This document shows positions 44,026 through 55,656 of a stretch of DNA of 64,000 nt, one piece after another (within the stretch, counting starts at the first letter, position 1; every line of letters starts with the position of its first letter). The position numbers and the translations under genes are program-made. The notes beneath the pieces are model-generated. The model did no database searches. It was not told the DNA's origin and worked only from the letters and a program-made list of their open reading frames with translations. Location: NCBI GenBank assembly GCA_019828595.1, contig JAHQRK010000010.1:2356001-2420000 (forward strand). Reading direction: 5' to 3'. This DNA comes from Aphanomyces cochlioides. Its lineage: Eukaryota; Oomycota; Saprolegniomycetes; Saprolegniales; Verrucalvaceae.

Positions 44026-45930
44026 CGTCTTCTCCACTCGATGAATCTTTTGTTTATGAGGCTGCATCCAAATACCAGCAGTTCACTCAGAACGTCACAG
44101 TGCATCTCGCTTGAACGATTCCACCAAAGTGGGACAAACCCATCAAAACTCAAATGCCTGACGGACAGACATTATACTTATTGTTGTCATGTACCTACAT
44201 TCTATCCTTGTACTCATACAACTATTAGTATGAATTTACAGGACCAATCAACTATTTATCTTTTTTCTGTACTTCAAATTAGTTGTCTGGTTGTCTGGAC
44301 CAAAAGTTTAAAAACAGTACACTGATGCACCTATTCAAACTCGAGTCAACAACAGAGTCGGTGACCTGGTTTCATCAGTCATGTAGTCAGTATATCTTAG
44401 CTCAAGTAAGAATTCCCCTCATGGAGATATCTCAGCGATCTTCAAACAATCTAGCACATAACGTTACTCCTTCTGAGAGTACAATACCAACCAAGATATA
44501 AGATATGGGCATACCGGGTAGATCTTCGTCCTTTCCGGCTGTTCCCAATCTCCCAATCCCACCGTGCTAATCTGCTTCATGTGAAACAAGAATGTAAAAT
44601 ATAAAAACAAAATTTAATATGCAAATTATATGTTTCTTTTTGTATACTAAATATTGTACTAAATTTACAGTTTAATTTTTCCATATTTTATTTGAATTAT
44701 TGCTCTTTGTATGAATATTTTAAAAGGCTATGATATTGATGTGTTGTGGGCTTTGGGGTTCCACAAGAGCCGACCACTCTTGCGCCGAGGATGTCGGGAA
44801 CGCGGCGCTCCATGTTGATGTCGATCCGCATGGCCTCTCTCTCTGAGAGAGGCTCTCTCTTGGAATGTAACATGCTATAAACGTCTACGCCGTGAGACAT
44901 ATCAGCGTGGATGAGAGAGAAGGAAAGAGACAAGACATGCGGTTGGCTGGTACAGAGGAAATCTAAATTTGGGGTTCATTGACTTGCCACGCTGGTTTCG
45001 TGGCAAGAGTGCACCTACTTCGATACAAAAATAGCCGGCGAAGAAGCAAGTTTTATCGATGGAAGGGATATCTTGAGGGGGGCTTGGCATCGGTAGAAAC
45101 CTCAAGCAAGCAGATCTTCCTGGCTGATCTTTTGATATCTCGCAAGTGTTGGATTCGCACGTGGATGGGTCGTGTCAAACGCCCATCACGAATCCAACAT
45201 GCAACTTTGCGTACCCACGCCCTGGTGTTGGCAAATCTTCCCGCAAATGGGCGAACCCAGGTTAGTTTCAGGTGTTTCATGGAGAGACAAGAAAGTGCCT
45301 GTACAGTATCCACGCCATTGCTTTCTAATCATGAGGCGCAGCGCTTGGAATAAACGAAGGAAGGCGGAAAGGCAATGAATTCTTCCACGGACACAGGAGT
45401 ATAATTTTTCAAGATACCCTATTAAATTAAAGAGGTCGTAATGACAAGTTTCAACTTCATCAATGATATCCTGTTCACTTTCAAGCCTTTATTTGTTCAT
45501 TCGTCAGCTGTAGTCCATGATGTACTCTTTTCTATCGTTCGTCAGCTCACAGCTCTCAAAGACTGATAGAAATAGATTAATATTCAAAGGTGAATTGTAT
45601 AATTTTATATTTACCTATATTATAGTTTGATGTAGGTTATTGAATTTAACAGGTTATCTTCTGGAGTGACCCACGACATCATGAACTGCTCCTGAGTGTA
45701 ATCCAGCAATGAGCCGTGGCCGGGCACAGTCCTTACTTCTCGTTTGACTCTAAGCTTGTAGCCTTGTAGCTCTGGAGAAAGCCAAACGCTGTCGTTCAAC
45801 TGGGATCTCATCGCTTTGAACATCCATGGGCTCTTCTCGTCCCAAATCAAATTGTGAAAATCTGTCGCGAGTGAATGCCGGTCTTGTCGTACACAGCTCC
45901 AGCCGCAACCTCTCAAGTCCATTCATCTAA
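44026..45930. other. AT-rich gene-poor stretch
   Basis: About 1.9 kb without a supported gene. A CTCTCT/GAGAGA patch is at 44836-44860. At 45270-45310 the plus strand reads VSWRDKKVPVQYPRHCF, which recalls the WRDKK-P-V block of piggyBac-like transposases; it is too short to call. Confidence 0.4.
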
Positions 45931-46578
45931 ATGGAGGGGCTAGCTGTTGAATTGTACCGAGACGCTGTCAAGACATGGCCCTCCAATGGTCAAGTTATTT
46001 ACGCCCAACATACTTCCACCCATGTGATTGTGTACCAGGCTTACAATGCGGAGATCGCCGAGGCACTGTTGAGAGCGCAGTGTTTCCACAGCCCTCAAGT
46101 GGCTCATGCTGGGTTCATAATGACTCGCATGACGTGGATCAAGCCAAACTTCCTCTGGATGATGTATCGCTCGTCGTGGGCAAGTGCCCGAAACCAAGAG
46201 CGAATTGTGGCGTTGAAACTCCAACGGCAGGGCTTTGAACAACTCGTGCAGACGGGTGTCGTGAGTTCGTTTTACCAATCCACGTTTGAATCCAAAGACG
46301 AATGGCGCACCCAACTCAGTGCTTCCAACGTACGCATCCAGTGGGACCCAGACCATCGCCCGAGTGGAGCCAAGCACCCAACCCGTCGAGCTATACAAAT
46401 TGGCGTCCGCGGGGAAGCTCTCTTGAAGCTATCCACAGACATGCTCGATGAGATCATTGACGTCACTCCATTCGTCCACGAGCAGCAGCGCAAAGATCCA
46501 ACGGACGACAGCGTCTGGCTCGACAACTTGATCGTTCCAGTAGAACGCATATACGATCCACTCCAAAGTTCATGCTAA
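45931..46578 (+). CDS. DUF4291 family protein
   Basis: Single exon, 215 aa, length typical of the family. Signature blocks: HVIVYQAYNAEIAEALL, MTRMTWIKPNFLWMMYRSSW, RNQERIVALKLQRQGFEQL and RRAIQIGVRGEAL. DUF4291 proteins occur in bacteria and many eukaryotes and their activity is not known to me. No targeting signal. It stops 16 bp before the convergent end of the ankyrin gene. Confidence 0.9.
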   Translation: MEGLAVELYRDAVKTWPSNGQVIYAQHTSTHVIVYQAYNAEIAEALLRAQCFHSPQVAHAGFIMTRMTWIKPNFLWMMYRSSWASARNQERIVALKLQRQGFEQLVQTGVVSSFYQSTFESKDEWRTQLSASNVRIQWDPDHRPSGAKHPTRRAIQIGVRGEALLKLSTDMLDEIIDVTPFVHEQQRKDPTDDSVWLDNLIVPVERIYDPLQSSC

Positions 46579-46594
46579 CTTTTGAGGGCTAAGC

Positions 46595-48206
46595 TTATAA
46601 GATAGTACAACCACCTTCGTCTCGGGGGGTTTCTTTGCGTCGTGCAGCAAGGCGGGGACTTGCTCCGATTTGCGTTGGACTTGGTGGCTTGTCTCGGAGG
46701 CATAATCCCTTGCGCTTGACGTCTTTGAGCCATTCGACGACTTCGGCATGCCTCGTTTCCGCCGCAGCTTCGAGAACTGGCGGCGTGAACAGTTCTGGAT
46801 CGTGCTCGACGCAATAATTCAGGACGGCGACGTGGCCACCGTAAATCGCCCCAGCGAGACCGCGGTCAGAGCATCGTTGACTTCGGTGCTGCCATAGAAA
46901 TTGAACGACGTCGAGGTGGCCGTGCTTGGCCGCATAGTCGATTGCCTTTTGCGTGCAGCCTTCGCTTCGATGCGTGTGGAGGTACTCGACGACGTCCAAG
47001 TGGCCGTTGGAAGCCGCTCCGTCCATCGCTTGCGTCGTGCAACCTTCGCGGCGAGTACTGTGGAGATATTCCACCACATCCAAGTGTCCATTCGTCGCTG
47101 CCATGTCCATCGCATGGGTCGAACAACCTTCGCTTCGACATTCATCGAGGAACATCACAAGATCCAAATGTCCATTCGCGGCGGCGCCGTCCATCGCTCC
47201 AGTCGTACAAGCGGTCTCTTTCTGCTCGTCAAGCCATCGAAGGATGTTGCCGTAGCCATACTTTGCCGCCACGTCCATGGGACAGCCCGTCAGTAGCGCT
47301 TCGTACGTTGTAAATAGATGTGCAATCACTTCCCGCTGATCGGCGACGACGGCGCGATCCAAGTAGTGAACGACGTACTCTTCCGTCCATTCCACGCGGG
47401 CTTCAAACAGCGCAAGCATAGCTAGGTCTCCACGCAGGACGCATTCGTTCAGCGCGTCTTCAAGCGCAACAGAGTCGCATAAAGAAGGCAGACCAGCGAG
47501 CATCAATTCAACCGCAGCGACGTGGCCGCTCTTGACGGCGTCAATGAGCGCTGCTCGCGTGAAATCATGCGGTCGATTGGTGAGTAAAAAGCCCAAGAGC
47601 GGCAAATCTCCACGCGTAGCCGCCCAGACGGGTCCATGCCATGTGCAGCCTTCATGGCGGCGGGTGTGCAAGTACGCCACGACGGCGAGATGACCATGCT
47701 GACAGGCGGCATCCATGGCGTTCGTCGAGCATCCTTCGCATCGATTGCAGTGGAGCCACTCGACAACATCCAAAGCTCCAATGCGCGCTGCAAAATCCAT
47801 CGCTTCGGGTGTAAAGACGGACGGATGGACTTCATGGAGGAAGCGCAAGACGTGGAGTTGTCGTGTATGGATCGCGTGGACCAAGACAGGCGTCAAGAGG
47901 AGTGGATGTTGGACTTTGCGAAGATGCCTCGTGCCGTACATCTCATACCAAGGATCGAGTTCTTTATGCGCGGCTTGGATCATCGCGTCGCTGAAAAGCC
48001 CGAGCGCCTTGGCGTACTTGGCCAGTCGTGCTTTCTCCACTTTGGCCAGCGGGAGGAGCTCGAGATGGATGCCGTTTTGAAACGCCGCGATGGTTTCCAT
48101 CACGTCTGGAAGGATCAATGCGCGACGGAGAGCGTCTTGTTCCTACATCTAACGCGTTAAACCCGCGCAAAGACAGCGTCCATCATCTTTGTACCCATCG
48201 CGACAT
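46595..48206 (-). CDS. ankyrin-repeat protein with C-terminal CaaL motif
   Basis: Two exons: 48195-48206 (ATG TCG CGA TGG) and 46595-48142, joined across a 52-nt intron, starting MSRWEQDALRRALILPDVME; about 520 aa. The N-terminal block DPWYEMYGTRHLRKV matches the ankyrin gene at 15935. About ten degenerate ankyrin units follow, the last ones with EGCTTQAMDGAASNGHLDVV. The protein ends in a basic, Pro-rich tail and the last four residues are C-T-I-L, a CaaX box of the geranylgeranyl type. Membrane tethering by prenylation is inferred. If the micro-exon is wrong, translation would begin at Met7 of the second exon. Confidence 0.85.
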
Positions 48207-48497
48207 CGTGTGATCTTGATTTCAAAACTGCCATATACGAAACGTTTGATATCGTAGTGGACATTTGAAAAGTGTGGAATTTATCCGGATCCAATGGCGA
48301 CATGTAAAGACACTGCGATGCAACCCGACATTGTCGAGTGCAAGGAAGGTCCTTGGACGCTTTCTAGCGAGCTATAGACACTGGAATGGCATCAGAGTCG
48401 CCGCGGAGACGCAGAGCTTGGCGTGGCTTTGGATGGCTCAAGTGGATAAAGACGATTCGAAACGTTTCATTGCCTGTGGATCCTCCCTCTATCATGC
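48207..48497. other. flank of the MULE insertion, interrupted open frame
   Basis: Upstream of the transposon the plus strand is open from about 48265 (RHWNGIRVAAETQSLAWLWM) into the insertion site. The frame can be followed again after the element at 50545 for about 40 codons. A small gene or gene fragment may have been interrupted; no family is recognised. Confidence 0.3.
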
Positions 48498-48506
48498 CTA
48501 CTGTAG

Positions 48507-50535
48507 GAGGAATTCCCCAGAAACAGGGCTCCTACCCCTGCTGGAGGCGCCAATTCCGGGGAAAATGAAAAATCCGGATAATTGTACGGATAATCTAAAT
48601 AATTTCCTTAAACAAGTAGTTCTGCTAAACTTAGGATAGCACCTTCAAACCAATCAATCTCCAGACACTTCCAAACCTACCATTTTGCATCATTATGAGC
48701 TTTGTGTCGGAAGACTACCTCAGTCTCGCTGTGAAGTTGAACATCACGCAAGAAAGTAGTCAAATTCATCATGACTTCATTTCCGCTGAAGTTATCAATG
48801 CGATCAAATCACATGACTTCGGCACTTTCGTGTTTTTGCGCAGCAGGCTAGATGAATTGAGTTTGCACCAGGGATTTCGAGTAAGCCAAAAGTATAGAAA
48901 CAAGAAAAACGGCAAGTGGATATGCACTGTAGAAGATTGCTGCTTCTTTGTCTGCGCCAATGCTAGAAATGACAAGACTATTGCTATTACCTCGATGAAT
49001 CTCATACACAGCCATCCCCTATTCCAGGACGATGCGAAGTTGCTGCACCCCGCAGTGAACCACAAAATTGTAAGTATATTCAACTTGCAAAACATCTAGA
49101 TGTTCAAGAACTTCGATTTGTACAGAACATCTAGAATACCTGAATGTACTAGAACTTACAGATCTTCTGACATATTTGTAGGTTCTAGAAACTCTTCAAA
49201 GCGACCTTAACAGCAATACTCTTATCATGGATCCTCGTCGAATTACTGGAAAATATGTCATAAATCATGTCCGAGAAGCCATTGGCGAAACCATATCAAC
49301 ATCATCTGCAAGTCGAGCAAAACGACAGTTGATAAATAACTTGTACGGCAACGTTGATGCCTCATTCGAGAAAATCAGAAGCTATTTTGACACAGTGCAA
49401 GAACGTAACCCTGGAGCATTCTGCAAGGTTGAGACTATTGGAGGCTTCTTCTATCGAAGCGTTCTCATACCCAAATTTTGCATTAATGCCTTTCCACATT
49501 GCCAGCCACTTATTGCTCTCGATGGTACAACCCTTTTGATTCTATTCTACATCACTCATTAAGGGCACACATGAAGGATCTTATGAATTCCAATGGTGTT
49601 CTCTTGTTAGCAACAGCAAAAGATCCCAACAATCATTTACTTATTCTCGGTAAGACATACTTGTATAAAGCTTATTGCGCCAATCTTGGACTTAGGTGTT
49701 GCTATTGTGCCTGTTGAAAATGAGTTGCATTGGTCTTGGTTTCTCCGGTGCCTTATGGAGTCAGGAATACTTCCAGCACCAATCGTAGTTGTTTCTGATA
49801 AAATCAAAGGTAGCACAATGACTCAAAACATCTAGGTGTTCGAGACATCTAAGTGTTTGACAAGTTGTACAATTTGTTACATTCTAGAACAGCTAGAAAA
49901 TTGCAATGTTCAAGTTGTCAAATATCTCACGCTTTAATAGGGTTGGTGAATGCTATGCGAGAAGTTGTCCCTGGGATACCGCATAGATATTGCATGAGAC
50001 ATATCATTGCCAACATAAACACTTCTCTTGGCCGCCATCTTTCCTCCGATGAGGAGGCGCTGATCTACAAACTTGCCCGATCTGACAGTGTTGAGACATT
50101 CGATCGAAACTTATCTAAATTATACTCTGTGAACCATGCTGGCTTCACAGCGAATGGGCTAGAGTCAACTTTGAGAGGCGCGAGTTCGCCGTTAAGCAGA
50201 ATTTGACGCCCCCCACATGCGCCGAATGTTCCTGTGTGGTTCGATGTCCTTGTGAAATGCATGCATGTGATTTGGGAAGTTGGAGTACCATGTTATGGTA
50301 TCACAACCTTTCACCATGCATTTGAGACGCGTGTTCGATGTCATTGCAAATTGTAGACTGCTGTAGAAAGTCCTAGTAGTGTCTAGATGTTCTGAATTGG
50401 TGGTGGTGGCGAAGCTTGCACCTCTGCGAATTATTTAGATTATCCGTACAATTATCCGGATTTTTCATTTTCCCCGGAAACAGGGCATTTTGGCGCCTCC
50501 AGCAGGGTAGGACCCCTGTTTCTGGGGAATTCCTC
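48507..50535 (+). mobile_element. MULE-type transposon with ~100-bp TIRs
   Basis: 2029 bp. The left TIR (48507-48604) and right TIR (50429-50535) are inverted copies starting GAGGAATTCCCCAGAAACAG and sharing TCCGGATAATTGTACGGATA. The flanks cTACTGTAG (48498-48506) and tTACTGTAG (50536-50544) form a 9-bp duplication with one mismatch, the size typical of Mutator-like elements. The interior codes a MULE transposase on the plus strand. The right TIR has about 9 extra bases inside, so the TIRs are not perfect. Confidence 0.9.
48695..50206 (+). CDS. MULE transposase, probably defective
   Basis: Start MSFVSEDYLSLAVKLNITQ. First exon 48695-49075, then a good intron (GTAAGT...TTTGTAG) to VLETLQSDLNSNTLIMDPRR. 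The catalytic region has IALDGT (first Asp), NGVLLLATAKDPNNHLLILG, VAIVPVENELHWSWFLRCLM, SDKIKG (second Asp) and HRYCMRHIIANI. Introns ending near 49695 and 49939 fit. Between IALDGT (49530) and MKDLMNSNG (49571) no clean splice restores the frame. The frame ends at 50206 before any third catalytic acidic residue or zinc knuckle could be seen, so the enzyme is probably truncated. Confidence 0.75.
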
Positions 50536-50544
50536 TTACTGTAG

Positions 50545-52042
50545 TGTTGGAGCTTGCCATGCCACAGGTACGCGAAAAAAAGTGGAGCGACGAGGAGAGA
50601 GCCTCCCATCCTTCTCGTCCAAGGAGGATTCTCATGAAGGTGCACGCTGGTGAGAGAAGCCACGGGTGAGAGATGGAATATCGAACAAGTGCTTGGCATG
50701 CGCTGATTTCGATCTGCAACTTGGATGGACGTCCCTCAGTTTAGCGACATATCGGATGAAAACAACAGACTTCGTGAGGAGTTTCATGAATCGTCGTGTT
50801 CATGGAGAAGACACTGTCTTCGCGCTGGTCTGAACGAGGGACTGTGGCTTGTGGTGTCCCCCGACGGTGGACACACTTCATCGCGACAACGGAGTCGTTC
50901 ACTTAAGAGCATCGCAAGGAGTCAATTTCAGTTTATTTCTTGCGTCGCCCACTCACTCTGAAGCTTTCATTTCTCCCCCGTGAATCAAATATGGATAGCC
51001 GCACTTCGTCCACCAACTGCAAGAGGCTCCTCAAAGCCTCTTGGTGATGGATTCAAGGTCGAATTCACGGTTGGTTGCACTCTTCGACGACGACGCTCTT
51101 GGTAGACACACTGCCTTTGCATCAAGACATAGCCTTACCACGTCCGTAGTAGTCCAAAAGTTGCCCCAACATGATTCCGATCAGGTTGACCTGCGCAGTC
51201 CAGTCTACTGCGGCACCATAACTTTGAGATCTCCGCGTGTTGTTTGCATCGATCTTGGTCATTTCCAAGTCGACGCCAAGTCTCTCTCTCTCTCGAATTT
51301 GCAACCGAGCGACGGTTGATCCTGGGTTTGCAGAAGGCAGACAACGAAGGCGTCAAAAGTACCTAATCGTGACCAACGTGAATCAACTTTCTCGTCAGAA
51401 AACCACGAGCACTGCTCTGTCAGCTGATCAACTTGGCCGAGATTCCATCGTTCCGTCGCCTTCGCCGAGAGACGTCGTCCCCTTCCGCTTTCTTCCCATG
51501 GCGTGGCTACGTTGTCGCTGACCCAATTTTTGACTGCGCCACCGCTCGGATGATGCGACTCCCACCATGCAATGACACCAACAGTACACTCGTTCTGAAG
51601 GTTCCTATACGAATTTGTAACTTTCTCGACGCTTACCTCGGCTTTAATCACCGTGCAAGTCGCTGAAAACTTATCTAAACTGACCTGCCAAGCGCGCCAG
51701 ACCGTCGCCGCGCTTGGTTCTTTCCCCAGGCTCGCTCTGTAGGTCGTCGGGAGAACCACCGTGGCACTTTACGAGTGGTATGAGCATCCCGACCGACGAA
51801 GTGAGACAGAACTTAACTCTGCATCACTTAGTCTCTATCGCTTATACGCTTCGTCTAACGCTGGCATTTAGCTTGAAGCATTCACGACTTAAGTTAGCCC
51901 AGCATAAGTGGTTACGGTCAGCGCTGCTGGTGAAAAACTCGGACCAGGCCCGTGGCCAACCTGCTGATGAAAATCACCACATGGACCATGAGTAAAGCTG
52001 CCATGGTGGTCATGACAAACTTGCATTTGCCGCCTGGCTGCC
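50545..52042. other. intergenic, one doubtful frame
   Basis: About 1.5 kb. The minus-strand frame 51259-51759 (166 codons, starting MVLPTTYRASLGKEPSAATV) has some protein-like composition but no motif and no clear promoter. I do not call it a gene. Confidence 0.35.
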
Positions 52043-52645
52043 ATGTACCGAGCTATCAGCGCCGTGGCGCTCGTTTCGACGGCGGTCCATGCTTTCATGA
52101 ACGCACAGGGTGAAGTCTTGGCCCGCTTGACGGCCACCGCCGGCATCAAGATCACGCTTTCCCAGGGATCGACCGCCGCCACGGCTTACGTTGTCCCTCG
52201 CTCTGCTGCCGATGGAAGCGTCGCGTTCGACTCGCTTTTGACTCAAACCAACGCCGCATCGACCGAGACGTTCACGTGGTTGAACGATCTCGCCTACTGG
52301 TCGGTCATCCAAGGCGGTAAGACGACCGGTGCTGGCTGCATCCCAGTTGCAGCGAACCCTGACGTTGCCGACTCGAGTCGATTCTTGCGCAGTGCTCAAG
52401 TCGGCGACGGAATCATCGGTGGCTTCACGCCGACATTGCTCACGGAATGCAGCGCGGATGGTAAGCTGACCCACACGACGTCTGCAAGCGATGTCTTTAT
52501 CTTTTGCAAATTGAGCACCAACTCGTCGAGCTTCACCCTCGGCACGTACATGAACGTTGAATACCTCGTCGACTCGAGCAAAATTCCAGCCATCGCCGTG
52601 CCAACGCTGCCGTCGGGCGGCGCTGTCACGTGCGATCAAGCTTAA
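52043..52645 (+). CDS. secreted protein, stand-alone copy of the 55657 N-domain
   Basis: Single exon, 200 aa. Residues 1-17 are a signal peptide (MYRAISAVALVSTAVHA). The mature part, ARLTATAGIKITLSQG ... TAYVVPR ... WLNDLAYWSVIQGG ... NVEYLVDSSKIPAIAVP, ends at SGGAVTCDQA with four cysteines in all. It matches residue by residue the N-terminal ~190 residues of the hydrolase gene at 55657-57287 and stops exactly where that domain ends (VTCDQ). Function unknown; secretion is clear from the sequence. It may act alone or be a derivative of the larger gene. Confidence 0.8.
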   Translation: MYRAISAVALVSTAVHAFMNAQGEVLARLTATAGIKITLSQGSTAATAYVVPRSAADGSVAFDSLLTQTNAASTETFTWLNDLAYWSVIQGGKTTGAGCIPVAANPDVADSSRFLRSAQVGDGIIGGFTPTLLTECSADGKLTHTTSASDVFIFCKLSTNSSSFTLGTYMNVEYLVDSSKIPAIAVPTLPSGGAVTCDQA

Positions 52646-55600
52646 TCTGACTCACAATCTTATCCTTGCGTGTGTTGTTTGACTCTTGAGTTGTGGCAAC
52701 GACAACGTTGATCTGAAGAGCCGTGCAGTGCATCTACGCGCTCCCTGCCGACGAAACTAGCGTGGATTTGAAGTTCGTGCAGCGCTGGAACAGAGCAGAG
52801 CAGCGTTGGAGGCGCTATTACCGTCGATCTTCAGCTCTGTACAAGATTGGGCCGTCGACCGGCAGCAGCGTCAAAATTTCCGCAAATTTTTCCGAATTTT
52901 GCGGATTTTTTTTAAAAATATGCGGAATTCTGAAAGCACTTGTGATGCCGGAAAAGTCAAGCCAACAATGACTACAAGGTGCCCTCGCTAGCCAAGGGCC
53001 AGCGCTTGGAAGAACCGTATGTCTTGGATTCCACATCCTTGGCGAGATTCCGCGGTTGAGTCAAGCAAACCAGCCGTCCCTATGAACCATACAAACTCTA
53101 AGATATCGCCAGACATGGATACCACATGGAGTCAGACTCCACCAGATGGTCACCGAATAGACCCCCCAGATTTCGCGATGAAGCTGCTCCACCAAGCAAT
53201 TTGGGCAAACAGCATGTTGCCCCCGACTCAACCAGGCATTCAACCAGCGTGAGCCGCGCAGACCAACCAAAACAAGAACTCAGGATAGATTAACTTTGAA
53301 TTCACTCTTCTTTTTGCCTCGCTTACCAATCCTGAGAGTTTGTGGCGTGGCCAGAAGCGTACCAAAGTCCAAGACAGCTTAGTGAGTTCCGCCGGCTGCT
53401 CGTGAGAAGCCGACACCGATTGTTATCTCTCCCCATTACCCTGCATCAACGTCAGCCGCAGCTAGACGTAGTACTTGGTCCACAGTACAACCTCCTCCGA
53501 AGTCTCACACATACGCGAGTGTCCCTACGTGACTCCAAGGAAGAACCCGACTCCATCTTTCTGCCCAACCTTGCCCTCCATCAACCTTGCTTGCTGCTCC
53601 GGGTGTCGGGTTGATCTTGGTCCCACCTAAGATCCAGTCTATCGACAACCCCTTCGAATTTTCTTGCGGCTACGACCTACATTCCCGTTCCCACATACTG
53701 GTCCGCAGGCTTTTTCCGCAAAACGCGGAAGTTGAGGAGGGGTCATTCCGCAAAATGTCGCTTCGAGATCAATGGAAAGTAAGGTAGATCGATCTTGGTT
53801 AGTGTGCGATGCACAGAGGAAGCTGGTCTTTTGAACATTTTATTTTTTGCAGCCTCTTCTAACCAAGGAGGTTGGTATAATACCACATCCACAACGTCCC
53901 AGACTGTATCGACGGCTTCTTGTTAATTGGACTCATTGTTTTCATCCCAAGTCAGTACTTGGAAACATCGTTATTATCTCGCTTCGACATTACGTAGTGT
54001 CGTGTCAAGCTTGACAAAGAAGAGATTGTTTTGGCACCGAAAAGACTGGAATCGTATTATTGACAAAGGCTGAAAATATTCTTAAATTCATTTTGATTGG
54101 CTAATCGTTCAGCACATCGATTGTGCCCACGATGTGCAGAACTCGGAATATGCTCACGGCGGGCCAACATTTTGAGACTTTGACATTTCCAAAACAACAA
54201 GAGCATGGCTTGAAAGCAAGAGATGGGCCCTAGACAGTTTTGGGCAGTACCATTCTTACATTTTTTGTCCTTTGCGGAAATGCGGAAGCACATATAACAC
54301 TCTTTCAGCAGCGATAGATATTGATTTAATGCAGCACAACCTTTCAGATACGTTGTGTGATTGATATACTAAACTACTTCGCACATGCTTAGTTCGTTGA
54401 AGCAACCTGCGGAAATTGTAACGCTGACTGGCAGTGAGCTGCAGTGTTACTTGGTGGTTATGCCTCGACTTGTGCATCGCAACACGCAGTCGTCAAGCTC
54501 TATCTCCTCTCCAGACTTTAGATCTCCAGCATTCTTGCGCCGCGACTGAGCCATTTCCACGATCATGTGTTGTCTGACTTCGTCTGATGTTTGTAGTTTG
54601 GATAGCAGTCCTCTCACCGTCGTTGAAAGCTGTCGGATGCTGTCACCTCCACAGCATCGCCTTTGGAAATCTCGCATCGATGGGAACATTAACCACAGCA
54701 GGGCGACATCTCCTGGACTGGCGTTCCTCTTCCTGCTCTAATGTGAGATTTGACATTGACGGGAAGAAGGTGCCTGAGGTACTTTTTCATCGTGGAAGAA
54801 CCGAAAAACCATCGCCGATCGTGCCATTATTGTCGCAGTCTCGACCGAATTGCCCTTTCTTATCCATCGACGTACGACAAAAACAACAATCCCCCAACTT
54901 CGCAGTTTGGCCCTGCGTGCCTTCACTTATTGCCGCCGTCAGGAATGATTTTGTGGCCTTGCTTCATTGCTTCCCGTTTCCCTTGACGTCCACGTCCAAT
55001 GCTTCAAGTTGAGAGTTTTCTGCTTAATCCACACCCTTTGGTACAACCACGTCATAACAACTTCCTATGCAAGTTTGTAACTTGATCACTTGCAAAACCT
55101 CACCACACGGAAAACCAACTTTATCACAGCTCTGCCGAAGCCACCGGCGCCAGTTATCGCGTTCGTGGTCTAACCTGCCTTGGCCATTTTGACAGACTTT
55201 TCAAGGCCAATGGAGCCGAGAATTCTGTACCTCTGTTCTCTGGCCCTTTGCTACGACACTCGGCTGGCTTTAGAGCGTTTTGCAGCTCGGCAGCACTTCG
55301 ATTTTGCTTTGGTTCGCTGGAGACAACGACAGCTCTCGCATGATCGTGCTTTGTTCCTTCTTGTCGTGGAGATTTGTGTCGCGGTGGGCAGTTCGTTGGT
55401 CCTTTCACGACCAGTTGTCGATTGTGTCGCTCCTGTGCGTCCGACAGATGGCTGGGTCGTAATGCAGCCATTCCGTTGTCAAATCGTTGCTGAGGTCAAA
55501 TTGCACTTGTCCATTCGCAATCTTGAGGCATGGCAGCGCGTGTGTTAAGCATACCAGTAGCATTTATTCTGAGCCAGGATCAAACTCTATACCTTTTAAA

Positions 55601-55656
55601 ATGGCTTTTCCATTAGGTACCAACCTCCAGCGAAGGGCGAGGAAGGTCAAGCCCGT
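52646..55656. other. 3-kb gene-poor spacer between the two paralogues
   Basis: No supported gene. Small CGGAAAA/CCGCAAA-rich patches occur near 52880, 53710 and 54280. The frames present are short and without family features. Confidence 0.4.

Noticed and set aside
45170..45350. piggyBac transposase relic (WRDKK block)
   Set aside because: Only one short block resembles the family; no catalytic residues or terminal repeats found nearby.
51259..51759. 166-aa minus-strand hypothetical gene
   Set aside because: No motif, no supporting introns or promoter, and in a gene-poor region with many similar chance frames.
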